Assembly (NCBI RefSeq): GCF_020171625.1
Contig: NZ_JAIUZY010000003.1
Location: 434,001-498,000 of the forward strand
Source of the DNA: Salipiger bermudensis
GTDB taxonomy: Bacteria > Pseudomonadota > Alphaproteobacteria > Rhodobacterales > Rhodobacteraceae
DNA length: 64,000 nucleotides
Direction of reading: 5' to 3'
Under the pieces are notes generated by a model. That model did no database searches, was not told the origin of the DNA, and saw only the letters and a program-made list of their open reading frames with translations. Below, one piece after another: positions 8,999 to 16,899 of this stretch (the stretch's first letter is position 1; each line of letters starts with the position of its first letter). Made by a program: the position numbers and the translations under genes.

Positions 8999-9787
8999 TC
9001 AGCCCTTGTAGCCGGGAGCGGCGGTTTCCAGCATCCGCAGGAAGGCCTCCCATTCGGGATCCCTGCCACCGGCGCCTTCCATCTTGTCATACATTTTCTG
9101 GTATTGGCTCGCCGTGTGCTCGGCGACATCGTCGGGCAGCACGATCGGCGTCAGGCCCATGCCCAGAGCCGCGATCTGCGCCTTGCACGACCGCTCGAGG
9201 TTCAGCGCCAGCTTGACCGCCTCGGCGACCGAGCGGCCCAGCAGCAGCGTGCCGTGATTGCGCAGCAGCATGACCTGCTTCTCGCCAAGATCGGCCACGA
9301 TGCGCTCGCGCTCCTCGAGGTTCAGCGCGATGCCCTCGTAATCGTGGAAGGCGATGCGGTTGAAGAACTGCGCCGACCACTGGTTCAGCGGCAGCACCCC
9401 CTCCTTGATCGACGAAACCGCCACACCGGCGACGGTGTGGGTGTGCAGCACGCACACGGCGTCGTGCCGCGCCATGTGCACGGCGGAGTGGATGGTGAAG
9501 CCCGCCGCGTTGACCCCCGCGCCGTAGGGATCGTCGATCACGGCCCCCGTCTCGTCCACGGTGACGAGATTGGCCGCCGTCACCTCGTCGAAGCGCAGGC
9601 CAAAGGGGTTCAGCAGAAAGCGCTTATCGCCGCCCGGCCCGTCCGGCAGGCGCGCGGAGATGTGGGTGTAGATGCCGTCATCCATGCCGAAATGCGCAAT
9701 CAGCCGGTAGGCGGCAGCCAGATCGCGGCGCAGCTGGGTGACGGGGTCGGCGGTAGCTCCATCGGGCATCAAAGTCGTCCTTTTCAT
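8999..9787 (-). CDS. Class II aldolase/adducin family protein
   Basis: Zinc-dependent retro-aldol cleavage, epimerisation or decarboxylation of small hydroxy-compounds; the family also includes non-enzymatic members. The 262-aa protein shows the family's zinc-ligand pattern: YTHISARLP early, then a histidine-rich stretch HSAVHMARHD followed by LHTHTVAG, and a later RNHGTLLLG. It is the first gene of the minus-strand catabolic run and faces the GntR regulator gene across 89 bases holding a palindromic operator. I kept the ATG at 9787; the methionine six codons later is an alternative start. The reaction is not determined by sequence. Confidence 0.88.
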   Translation of the reverse strand: MKRTTLMPDGATADPVTQLRRDLAAAYRLIAHFGMDDGIYTHISARLPDGPGGDKRFLLNPFGLRFDEVTAANLVTVDETGAVIDDPYGAGVNAAGFTIHSAVHMARHDAVCVLHTHTVAGVAVSSIKEGVLPLNQWSAQFFNRIAFHDYEGIALNLEERERIVADLGEKQVMLLRNHGTLLLGRSVAEAVKLALNLERSCKAQIAALGMGLTPIVLPDDVAEHTASQYQKMYDKMEGAGGRDPEWEAFLRMLETAAPGYKG

Positions 9788-9832
9788 CGCTTATCGTAAA
9801 CAGACGCCGAGAAAGCATGTTTGGTCAAGGAA

Positions 9833-9844
9833 ATTGTCGACAAT
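9833..9844. promoter_or_regulatory. Putative GntR operator in the divergent promoter region
   Basis: The sequence ATTGTCGACAAT is a perfect 12-bp palindrome centred between the aldolase start and the regulator start. It matches the general TTGTnnACAA shape bound by FCD-type GntR regulators. Its position suits control of both arms of the cluster by the adjacent GntR protein, including autoregulation. Confidence 0.65.
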
Positions 9845-9876
9845 CGCCAAACCTACAATTAGCGTGATCGCAACTT

Positions 9877-10596
9877 GTGCATTCCGGTGTCGACTTCATG
9901 GACCCAAAACAGGACAGTGACGGCTTTCAGCCCCTCGACCGCGAGGGGCTCGTCCAGCGTGTCGCGCGCCTGCTCAGCAAGGCGATCGTGACGGGCCAGC
10001 TCTCGCAGGGCGAACGACTCTCCGAATCGGTGGTGGCCCGCCAGCTCGGCGTGAGCCGCGCCCCCGTGCGCGAGGCGGCGCGCCTGCTCGAGAACTCGGG
10101 GCTGGTGACCTACCTGCCCAATCGCGGCTTCTTCGTTCGCTCGATCAGCTCCCGCGAACTGGCCGATCTCTACGAGTTCCGGCTAGTGATCGAGACCGCG
10201 GCGGTGCGCCGCCTGATCCGCGACGGGCTGGGGGAGAGCGAGACCCGCCTCGTTCAGCAGATCGAAGAGATGCGCCGCGTCGCCGGCCCCGGCTTCGACA
10301 TGCTGACACAGGTCGAGGCCGACATGGAGTTCCACCGGCTGATCTGCGCCGGCTCGGGCAATCCGAAATACCTCGCCACCTTCGACCAGATCGCGATGGC
10401 GTCGGAGCTGACGATCATGATGATCGGCCGGCTCTACGACGACGCACAGAGGCTGGCCGAGACCCACCAACCCATCCTCGACGCGCTGCTGCGCCACGAT
10501 GAGCCAGAGGCCGTCGAAGCCCTGCGCTATCATATCGAGGTCGCCCGCGACCTCGTGGTCGAGCAGTTCCGCAACATGGAAGAGAAGCCAGACTGA
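9877..10596 (+). CDS. GntR family transcriptional regulator, FCD subfamily
   Basis: Local ligand-responsive regulator, 239 aa. An N-terminal winged helix-turn-helix (LSESVVARQLGVSRAPVREA near residues 48-68) is followed by an all-helical FCD domain. The FCD domain carries the typical metal-binding histidines (EFHRLI, HQPIL and a late YHIEVARD). Family members usually repress until an organic acid ligand binds. The start is uncertain: GTG at 9877 gives 239 aa and ATG at 9898 gives MDPKQDSDGF; neither has a good ribosome binding site. Its stop overlaps the next start by one base (TGATG), so it heads the plus-strand operon. Confidence 0.93.
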   Translation: MHSGVDFMDPKQDSDGFQPLDREGLVQRVARLLSKAIVTGQLSQGERLSESVVARQLGVSRAPVREAARLLENSGLVTYLPNRGFFVRSISSRELADLYEFRLVIETAAVRRLIRDGLGESETRLVQQIEEMRRVAGPGFDMLTQVEADMEFHRLICAGSGNPKYLATFDQIAMASELTIMMIGRLYDDAQRLAETHQPILDALLRHDEPEAVEALRYHIEVARDLVVEQFRNMEEKPD

Positions 10597-11624
10597 TGAA
10601 GTGTTTCTATGCCCCCGAGACCGACCTCCACGATCCGGTGTTTCGCCTGACGCATGGCAAGATCCTGCGCAACGCCGAGCAGGCCGAGCGCGCCAAGCTG
10701 CTGAAAGCGGGGCTCGATCAGCTTGGCCTCGACACCATCGAACCGGCACAGGCCTCGCGCGATGCGCTCGCGGCGGTGCACACGGAGGATTTCCTCACCT
10801 TCCTCGAGACCGCATGGCAGGAGTGGCAGGCGCTGCCCAACGCCGGCCCCGAGGTGGTGCCGAATGTATTTCCGCAGCGCAGCTTCGCCACCTATCCCGC
10901 CAGCATCGTCGGCCGCGCCGGCTGGCACATGGGCGACACCTCGGCGCCGATCGGTGAGCACACCTGGACCGCCTCGCGCCGCGCCGCCGACTGCGCCGTG
11001 GCCGCCGCCGACGCGGTGCTTGCTGGAGATCGCGCCGCCTATGCGCTGTGCCGTCCCGCCGGGCACCACAGCTCGGCCGACATGGCCGCCGGGCATTGCA
11101 TGATGAACAACTCCGCCGTCGCTGCCGCGCGGCTTCGCAGTAAATACGACAAGGTCGCGACGCTGGATATCGACGTGCATCACGGCAACGGCACGCAGGC
11201 GATCTTCTACGAGCGCGACGACGTGATGACGATCTCGATCCACGCCGACCCCGAGACCTACTACCCGTTCTTCGTCGGCTATGCCCACGAGACCGGCACC
11301 GGCGCGGGCGAAGGCTTCAACACCAATTACCCCCTGCCCCGCAGCACCACCAACGAGGTCTGGCTCAAGACCATCGCCGAGGCACTGGAGAGGATCGCCG
11401 CCTACCAGCCGGGCGCCCTGATGCTGAGCCTCGGGCTCGACGCGCACGAGAATGACCCGCTGCTCGGCATGCAGATCAGCTGGGACGGCTTCCGCCGCGC
11501 CGGCGAGATGATCGCCGCCGCCGGCTATCCCACGGTGATCGTGCAGGAAGGCGGCTACCTCTCCGACGACCTCACCACCTCGCTGGTGTCGTTCATGCAA
11601 GGCTTCACAGGAGACGCCAAATGA
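10596..11624 (+). CDS. Histone-deacetylase-fold amidohydrolase, acetylpolyamine amidohydrolase-like
   Basis: Zinc-dependent removal of an acetyl group from an acetylated amine, most likely an acetylpolyamine. The protein is 342 aa. Family motifs are clear: RPAGHHSS (catalytic His pair 157-158) and DIDVHHGNG (zinc ligands Asp193 and His195), with a further Asp in SLGLDAHENDP. The loop FFVGYAHETGTGAGEGF is typical of bacterial acetylpolyamine amidohydrolases rather than eukaryotic-type deacetylases. It overlaps the regulator stop by one base and the M20 gene start by four (ATGA). Deacetylase chemistry is well supported; the exact amine is inferred. Confidence 0.9.
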   Translation: MKCFYAPETDLHDPVFRLTHGKILRNAEQAERAKLLKAGLDQLGLDTIEPAQASRDALAAVHTEDFLTFLETAWQEWQALPNAGPEVVPNVFPQRSFATYPASIVGRAGWHMGDTSAPIGEHTWTASRRAADCAVAAADAVLAGDRAAYALCRPAGHHSSADMAAGHCMMNNSAVAAARLRSKYDKVATLDIDVHHGNGTQAIFYERDDVMTISIHADPETYYPFFVGYAHETGTGAGEGFNTNYPLPRSTTNEVWLKTIAEALERIAAYQPGALMLSLGLDAHENDPLLGMQISWDGFRRAGEMIAAAGYPTVIVQEGGYLSDDLTTSLVSFMQGFTGDAK

Positions 11625-12904
11625 CCCTCTCTGCCGAACTGACCGAACAGATCCTCGCCGCCGTCGAAGAGGGGTTCGAGGACCAGATCGCCTTCACCGA
11701 AGCGCTTGGCCGGTTCCCGTCCCTGCGGGGACAGGAGGCGACCGCGCAGGATTTCCTGCATGACGCGCTGAAGGAGCGCGGCTACGCGATGGACCGCTGG
11801 ACCATCGAAGTTGACGACATCAAGCACCACCCCGGTTTCTCACCGGTCGAGGTCGATTATTCCAACGCCATCAACGTGGTGGGCACGCTGCGCCCGCGCG
11901 AGGAGACCGGGAAGTCGCTGGTCCTGAACGGCCATGTCGACGTTGTCCCCGCGGGGCCGCTCGACATGTGGAGCCACCCGCCCTTCGAGCCGAAGCGCGA
12001 CGGCGACTGGCTCTATGGCCGCGGCATCGCCGACATGAAGGCCGGGATCGCCGCCAACATCTTTGCCGTCGACGCGCTCAAGCGGCTGGGCTACCGCCCC
12101 GCCGCCACGCTCTACCAGCAATCGGTGGTCGAGGAGGAATGCACCGGCAACGGCGCGCTCGCGGCGCTGCTGCGCGGCTACAACGCCGATGCCGCGATCA
12201 TTCCCGAACCCGAGGACGACATGCTGGTGCGGGCCAATGTCGGCGTGCTGTGGTTCCGCGTCCGGGTGCAGGGCGCCCCGGTGCATGTACGCGAGGCCGG
12301 CTCGGGCGCCAACGCCATCGAAGCGGCCTACGACCTGATCAAGGGTCTGCGCGAACTGGAAGAGGCATGGAACGCCCGGAAGGGCGAGCATCGCTATTTC
12401 GAGGAGCTCGAGCACCCGATCAACTTCAACGTCGGCAAGATCTCCGGCGGCGACTGGGCGTCGACCGTGGCGGCCTGGTGCGAGTTCGACTGCCGCATCG
12501 CGCTCTACCCCGGCATCAAGGCCGCAGACGCCGCGCGCGAGATCGAGGACCACCTGCGCCGGGTCTCCGAGGGCATCCCGTTCCTCGCCAACAACCCGCC
12601 CGAGGTGATCTTCAACGGCTTCTTCGCGGAGGGCTACGTGCTCGAGGAAGGCACAGAGGCCGAGGACACGCTCGCCCGCGCCCACATGTCGAGCTACACC
12701 AAGCCGCTCGAGAGCTTCGTGACGCCGGGCTACCTTGATGGGCGGGTCTTCGTGATCTACGGCGAGACCCCCTGCCTCGTCTACGGCCCCTATTCCGAAG
12801 CCATTCACGGCTTTGACGAGCGGGTCAAACTGTCTTCGGTAAAGCGCGTGACCGGCACGATCGCGCTGTTCATCGCGGACTGGTGCGGGCTGGAAAAGAT
12901 TTGA
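11621..12904 (+). CDS. M20 family metallo-deacylase (ArgE/DapE type)
   Basis: Hydrolyses an N-acyl or N-acetyl amide using a two-metal centre. The 427-aa protein has the M20 metal-ligand series: NGHVDVV, then RGIADMKAG, then VVEEECTGN with the catalytic Glu next to a ligand Glu. A central dimerisation domain follows. AAGGEG-like context is absent, but the ATG at 11621 overlaps the upstream stop, which indicates translational coupling. It is the second C-N hydrolase of the plus-strand operon and the third in the cluster, suggesting stepwise removal of acyl groups from the imported compound. ArgE, DapE and N-carbamoyl-hydrolase roles cannot be separated here. Confidence 0.9.
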   Translation: MTLSAELTEQILAAVEEGFEDQIAFTEALGRFPSLRGQEATAQDFLHDALKERGYAMDRWTIEVDDIKHHPGFSPVEVDYSNAINVVGTLRPREETGKSLVLNGHVDVVPAGPLDMWSHPPFEPKRDGDWLYGRGIADMKAGIAANIFAVDALKRLGYRPAATLYQQSVVEEECTGNGALAALLRGYNADAAIIPEPEDDMLVRANVGVLWFRVRVQGAPVHVREAGSGANAIEAAYDLIKGLRELEEAWNARKGEHRYFEELEHPINFNVGKISGGDWASTVAAWCEFDCRIALYPGIKAADAAREIEDHLRRVSEGIPFLANNPPEVIFNGFFAEGYVLEEGTEAEDTLARAHMSSYTKPLESFVTPGYLDGRVFVIYGETPCLVYGPYSEAIHGFDERVKLSSVKRVTGTIALFIADWCGLEKI

Positions 12905-12910
12905 TCAAAT
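12899..12910. promoter_or_regulatory. Perfect palindrome upstream of the aminotransferase gene
   Basis: ATTTGATCAAAT is a perfect 12-bp inverted repeat that spans the M20 stop codon and lies about 130 bases upstream of the aminotransferase start. It differs from the ATTGTCGACAAT operator, so a different regulator may control the aminotransferase. No binding protein is known from the sequence. Confidence 0.4.
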
Positions 12911-13001
12911 TCTCCCCGTGACCTTTGACCCAAAGTCATCTTAACTGAGCGCCGACGGGGACCTGAGTCTCCCGCGGCCTTCTCCCCCAACCGAACCCTC
13001 A

Positions 13002-13016
13002 GGCCCCGCGGGGGCC
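13002..13016 (+). promoter_or_regulatory. Leader hairpin before the aminotransferase gene
   Basis: GGCCCC-GCG-GGGGCC forms a 6-bp stem about 20 bases upstream of the start codon and just before the GGAG ribosome binding site. No T-tract follows, so it is a leader structure rather than a terminator. Confidence 0.35.
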
Positions 13017-13037
13017 ACTGCCAACACGGAGATCGAC

Positions 13038-14420
13038 ATGAACCAGCGCCCGAACTCGCTTCACGCCGCCGACATCGCTTACACGATGCACCCCTACACC
13101 AACATGCGCCTGCACGAGGAAAAGGGACCGATGATCATGAGCCATGGCGACGGCGCCAAGGTCTATGACACCGAGGGCAAGGAATATTACGAGGCGCTGG
13201 CGGGCCTCTGGTCGGTCGCCGTGGGCTTCTCCGAGACCCGCCTGGCCGACGTGGCCTACGAGCAGCTCAAGAAGCTGCCCTACTACCACACCTTCGCGCA
13301 CAAGTCGCACGAGCCGTCGATCCGCCTCGCCGAGAAGCTCGTCGAGATGACCCCGGAAGGGCTCAACAAGGTGTTCTTCACCAACTCCGGCTCGGAAGCC
13401 AACGACACCGTCGTCAAGATGGTCTGGTTCCTCAACAACGGCCTCGGGCGCCCGGAGAAGAAGAAGTTCCTGTCGCGCAACAAGGCCTATCACGGCATCA
13501 CCATCGCGTCGGGCTCGCTCACCGGGCTGCCGGCGAACCAGAAGGATTTCGACCTTCCGGCGATCCCGGTCACCCACCTGACCACGCCGCATTACTGGAA
13601 ATTCGCCGAAGAGGGCGAAACCGAAGAGCAGTTCACCGCCCGCCTGCTGAAAGAGCTCGAGGACACGATCATTGCCGAGGGCCCCGAGACCATCGGCGCC
13701 TTCATCGGCGAGCCGGTGATGGGCGCCGGCGGCGTCATGGTGCCGCCCGAGGGCTACTGGCCGGGCGTTGCCGAGATCTGCGCCAAGTACGACATCCTGC
13801 TGGTGGCCGACGAGGTCATCAACGGCTTCGGCCGCACCGGCAAGCCCTTCGGCTGCGAGCGCTTCGGCTTCACCCCCGATATCCTCGTGACCTCGAAGCA
13901 GCTGACCTCGTCCTATATGCCGCTCGCCGCCATCGTGGTGAACGACAAGGTCTATGACGCCATCGCCGACAACACCGCGAAGCTCGGCACGTTCGGCCAC
14001 GGCTTCACCGGCTCTGGCCACCCGGTCGCCTGCGCGGTGGGCCTCGAGAACCTGAAGATCATCGAAGAGAAGGATCTGATGGGCAATGCCGAGCGCCTCG
14101 AGCCGATGTTCCAAGAGGGTCTGCGCAAGTTCGCCGATCACCCGCTGGTCGGCGAAGTGCGCGGCGTGGGCCTGATCGCGGGCGTCGAGCTGGCCAAGAA
14201 CCGCGACACCCGCGAGGCCTTCGAACCTGCGGGCTCGATGGCGGCCAAGGTCGTGGCGCTCTGCGCCGAGGAAGGCCTGATCGTGCGCAATGTCTATGAG
14301 ACCGTGGCGTTCTGCCCGCCGCTGATCGTCACCGAGGCCGACCTGACCGAGATCCTCGCCCGCTTCGGCCGGGCGCTCGACCGGGCGCTCGAGTGGGCGA
14401 AATCCGAAGGGATGGTCTGA
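13038..14420 (+). CDS. Class III pyridoxal-phosphate aminotransferase (omega-transaminase type)
   Basis: Moves an amino group, usually a terminal one, from an amine or omega-amino acid to pyruvate or another oxoacid. The protein is 460 aa. The PLP lysine is Lys287 in TSKQLTSSYMPL; VADEVINGFGRTG carries the PLP-ring Asp, and GSEAND lies in the phosphate-binding region. Overall it resembles amine:pyruvate and putrescine-type enzymes more than ornithine or acetylornithine aminotransferases. GGAG precedes the ATG. It follows the M20 gene after 133 bases, so it may have its own promoter. With the deacetylases upstream, oxidation of a freed terminal amine is a reasonable inferred role. Confidence 0.92.
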   Translation: MNQRPNSLHAADIAYTMHPYTNMRLHEEKGPMIMSHGDGAKVYDTEGKEYYEALAGLWSVAVGFSETRLADVAYEQLKKLPYYHTFAHKSHEPSIRLAEKLVEMTPEGLNKVFFTNSGSEANDTVVKMVWFLNNGLGRPEKKKFLSRNKAYHGITIASGSLTGLPANQKDFDLPAIPVTHLTTPHYWKFAEEGETEEQFTARLLKELEDTIIAEGPETIGAFIGEPVMGAGGVMVPPEGYWPGVAEICAKYDILLVADEVINGFGRTGKPFGCERFGFTPDILVTSKQLTSSYMPLAAIVVNDKVYDAIADNTAKLGTFGHGFTGSGHPVACAVGLENLKIIEEKDLMGNAERLEPMFQEGLRKFADHPLVGEVRGVGLIAGVELAKNRDTREAFEPAGSMAAKVVALCAEEGLIVRNVYETVAFCPPLIVTEADLTEILARFGRALDRALEWAKSEGMV

Positions 14421-14455
14421 GCCCCCGGGCGCGGCTCGGGCTTGAGAGCGCAGGA

Positions 14456-14503
14456 CCGGGGGCGCTGCCCCCGGACCCCCGGGATATTTCCGGCCAGAAG
14501 AAG
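14456..14503 (+). repeat. Intergenic terminator-like repeat, copy 1
   Basis: A GC hairpin (CCGGGGGC-GCT-GCCCCCGG) followed by a GATATTT segment and ending in AGAAGAAG, just after the aminotransferase gene. The same GTATTT...GAAGAAG core occurs again at 41149 and twice near 45458-45553, each time next to a gene end. Confidence 0.6.
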
Positions 14504-14559
14504 ACAGGGGCGTTGAGCGCACGGGGCGCTCGGCGCCCTTGTTGCATGGGGCGGTGTCG

Positions 14560-15693
14560 TCAGAGGGTGGCGATGAGGGCGAGGCCCCCGTCGCCTTGGC
14601 GGAAGCGGATGGCGTGGGCCGGGGCGCCGGTGGCGAGGCTGCCCACGCCCTGCCCCAGTTTCGCGAGGCGCGCCGGGATCGACGTCGCCATGGCGAGGGC
14701 GCGCTCGAGCGGCAGGCCAAGCTCTGAGACCAGCAGGTTGATGGCGCGGGTGAGGTCGAGATCGGCCCCGGCCAGCGTGCCGTCCGGCAGCACCAACCGC
14801 CCCTCCGCGCGGGTGATCTCGCGCCCGTTGAGGCGGAAGCTGCGGGCCTCGGTCCCGGCCACGGCCATCGCATCGGTGACGAGGAAGAGCCCCTCCGGTC
14901 TGGCCGCGAGGGCGATGCGCATGGCGGCCGGGTGCACGTGCACGCCATCGGCGATCAGCCCGGCGGACAGCCCCTCGCAGGCCAGCGCCGCGCCCACCAC
15001 GCCCGGTTCGCGCTTGTCGAGACCGCGCATGGCGTTGAACAGATGGGTGACGCAGCGGGCCCCGGCGCGGGCATAGGCAAGGCAGGTGTCGTAATCCGCA
15101 TCGGTATGGCCGAGGGAGACCAGCGCGCCGGCGCCGGCCAGTGTCGCTACCTGCTCGGGTGTGGTGTTTTCCGGCGCGATGGTGACCTTGAGCACCGGCA
15201 GGCGGCGCGCCGCGTCGCAAAGCATCGTCAGGTCGGCGTCGCTCATCGGGCGGATCAGCGCGCCGTCATGGGCGCCCTTGCGGGAGAGCGCCAGATGCGG
15301 CCCCTCGAGATGCAGCCCGCCAATGCCCGCCACGCCTTCGGCGATGGCCTGCGTCACTGCCTCGATGGCCGCGCGGCTGCGCGCGGGCGTGTCGGTGATC
15401 AGGGTGGGCAGGATCGTGGTGCTGCCGAGCCGGCGGTGCGCCTGCGCCACGGTCGCCAGATCCGCCGGCGTGGGGCCGTCATTGACCATCACCCCGCCAC
15501 CGCCGTTGACCTGCAGATCGACATAGCCCGGCGCGAGCAGATCGCCGTCGAGATCGATGACCTCGCCTGATGCGGCAACCGCCGCCTCGGGGGCGAGCAC
15601 GGTCACGCGACCGGCTTTGATGCAAAGCGCGTGGCCGTGCAGCAGGCGCTGCCCGTCGAAGATCGGGCCGCCGCGATAGGTGGTCTCTGTCAT
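14560..15693 (-). CDS. nagA: N-acetylglucosamine-6-phosphate deacetylase
   Basis: Deacetylates GlcNAc-6-phosphate to glucosamine-6-phosphate in amino sugar use and cell-wall recycling. The 377-aa amidohydrolase-fold protein shows LDGDLLAPGYVDLQVNGGGG near the N-terminus, the metal-binding Glu in HLEGPHL, the histidines in SLGHTDADYD and THLFNAM, and the catalytic Asp in VTDAMAVAG. I chose the ATG at 15693 (MTETTYRGG) because AAGG lies nine bases upstream; ATG 15699 is too close to it, and a GTG at 15711 is further out. No nagB, nagK or sugar transporter lies next to it, so it stands alone. It is convergent with the aminotransferase gene. Confidence 0.93.
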   Translation of the reverse strand: MTETTYRGGPIFDGQRLLHGHALCIKAGRVTVLAPEAAVAASGEVIDLDGDLLAPGYVDLQVNGGGGVMVNDGPTPADLATVAQAHRRLGSTTILPTLITDTPARSRAAIEAVTQAIAEGVAGIGGLHLEGPHLALSRKGAHDGALIRPMSDADLTMLCDAARRLPVLKVTIAPENTTPEQVATLAGAGALVSLGHTDADYDTCLAYARAGARCVTHLFNAMRGLDKREPGVVGAALACEGLSAGLIADGVHVHPAAMRIALAARPEGLFLVTDAMAVAGTEARSFRLNGREITRAEGRLVLPDGTLAGADLDLTRAINLLVSELGLPLERALAMATSIPARLAKLGQGVGSLATGAPAHAIRFRQGDGGLALIATL

Positions 15694-16010
15694 GCGCATC
15701 CGCCTTGGCACAGGGTTGGCGCGACCCTAGGAAACCCGCGCGGCGGCTGCAATGGGGCAAGGACAGGCACCAGGCCCGGCGGTGGGCGCAGGCTGGGCGA
15801 TCTGCCGCGCGATGTGTGCCCGGGCGTTGGCAGCGCGTCCTGACCCGCTCCGGCAGGCCCGTCCGGGGTGGGGCCGATTTCGGGGCCCAATGGTGGGCCT
15901 CTTCGCCGCGTCATTCGCGCTTCTGGGCGAGACGGAGGGGTCCTCGCGGGCGGCGCGCCTGCCAGTCGCATCCGCCCGCCGAGGACAGCCTCGGATCGGG
16001 CCTGCCCGCC
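15694..16010. other. Intergenic region upstream of nagA
   Basis: About 320 bases with no convincing gene. It holds the nagA promoter region and, at 15979-15994, a 6-bp hairpin (CCGAGG / CCTCGG) downstream of the membrane-protein gene at 16011 that could help end that transcript. Open frames here are Arg/Pro-rich shadows. Confidence 0.55.
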
Positions 16011-16472
16011 CTACCGGGTCGGCGGCGCGGGTTCGGGATCACGCCCCACCGCGTCGAGCAGGGTCGCCGCGAACGTGGTGCCGAATGTGCCGAAGGCGGT
16101 GCCCGCCGCCTGCTCGATGGCCGGATAGAGTTCGCCCTCGAAGCCCTGCAGCGTTTCGGTCAGCTCGGCAACCCGGGCCTCGGCGCGGGCCAGCTGCGCC
16201 TCAAGCGCCGAGCAGACCTGCAGGTCCGCACCGCCAGCGCGCAGGGCCGCGAGGGTGCTGCGGGTCTCGCCGATCTGGCCGGTCAGATCGCGGATCTCGG
16301 TACTCAGAGGGCGGACAGAGCCGGTGATCTCGGCCACGTCCCCGGTGACCTGCGCAACGCTGGAGAACAGGGCCCAGCCCAGCCACAGGCACAGCGCCAG
16401 CAGGATCAGTGTGGCGTTCAGAAGCGCGAGCGCAAGGGTCCAGAGGGTCCGCCCGAGACTGCGCTCCGCCAA
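16011..16472 (-). CDS. Uncharacterised membrane-anchored coiled-coil protein
   Basis: I do not recognise a named family. The 153-aa protein has one strong N-terminal transmembrane segment (about residues 8-32). It continues with a heptad-rich helical stretch (about 35-115) that looks like a coiled coil, and ends in a Pro-rich tail. The start appears to be TTG at 16472, with GGGAG eight bases upstream; there is no ATG in the frame. It lies 28 bases after the holin-like gene and is probably cotranscribed with it. A structural or envelope role is possible; nothing catalytic is seen. Confidence 0.65.
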   Translation of the reverse strand: MAERSLGRTLWTLALALLNATLILLALCLWLGWALFSSVAQVTGDVAEITGSVRPLSTEIRDLTGQIGETRSTLAALRAGGADLQVCSALEAQLARAEARVAELTETLQGFEGELYPAIEQAAGTAFGTFGTTFAATLLDAVGRDPEPAPPTR

Positions 16473-16500
16473 GGCTCTCGCTCCCGTGCCAGACCTTGTC

Positions 16501-16899
16501 TCAGGCGGTCTTCTTGCGGTTGGAGTCGTCGGCCAGCTGCTTGAACACGTAAACCGGGATCAGCAGGGTAGCGATCAGACTGCCGAGCCAGACCAGCAGC
16601 GTCGCCGCCAGCCAGTTCGCCACGCCACCGATCGACATGCCGGCCAGCAGCAGGTCGGTGATCAGCAGCCCGATGGAGACCGTCACGAGCGCCACGCCCC
16701 CCATCAGCTGCGGCAGCCGCTTGAGCGAGATCTTGGTGATCATCGGCCCGAGCACCGCCTGAATGACCGAGAAGGCCACCACGACGATGATGAACGAAAG
16801 CGGATCGATCTGAAACCCGGCGAGCAGTGCGGCGGCGAGCAGCAGCCCGACGGCATTGGCGATCAGATAGGCGGCGGCGGATAGGGCGAGTTTGACCAA
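16501..16899 (-). CDS. Phage-holin-family-like four-helix membrane protein
   Basis: A 132-aa protein that is almost entirely four hydrophobic helices separated by short loops, with a positively charged C-terminus (SNRKKTA). This matches the small membrane proteins annotated as phage holin family in many bacteria, most of which are not in prophages and have no proven lytic role. No lysis or phage gene is nearby, so the phage label describes the family only. The start is TTG at 16899, with GGGAG nine bases upstream. It is the first gene of a two-gene minus-strand unit. Confidence 0.72.
   Translation of the reverse strand: MVKLALSAAAYLIANAVGLLLAAALLAGFQIDPLSFIIVVVAFSVIQAVLGPMITKISLKRLPQLMGGVALVTVSIGLLITDLLLAGMSIGGVANWLAATLLVWLGSLIATLLIPVYVFKQLADDSNRKKTA

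Noticed and set aside
16501-16899. Prophage suggested by a phage-holin-like protein
   Set aside because: No lysin, capsid, integrase or attachment site is nearby; this family is common in non-phage contexts.
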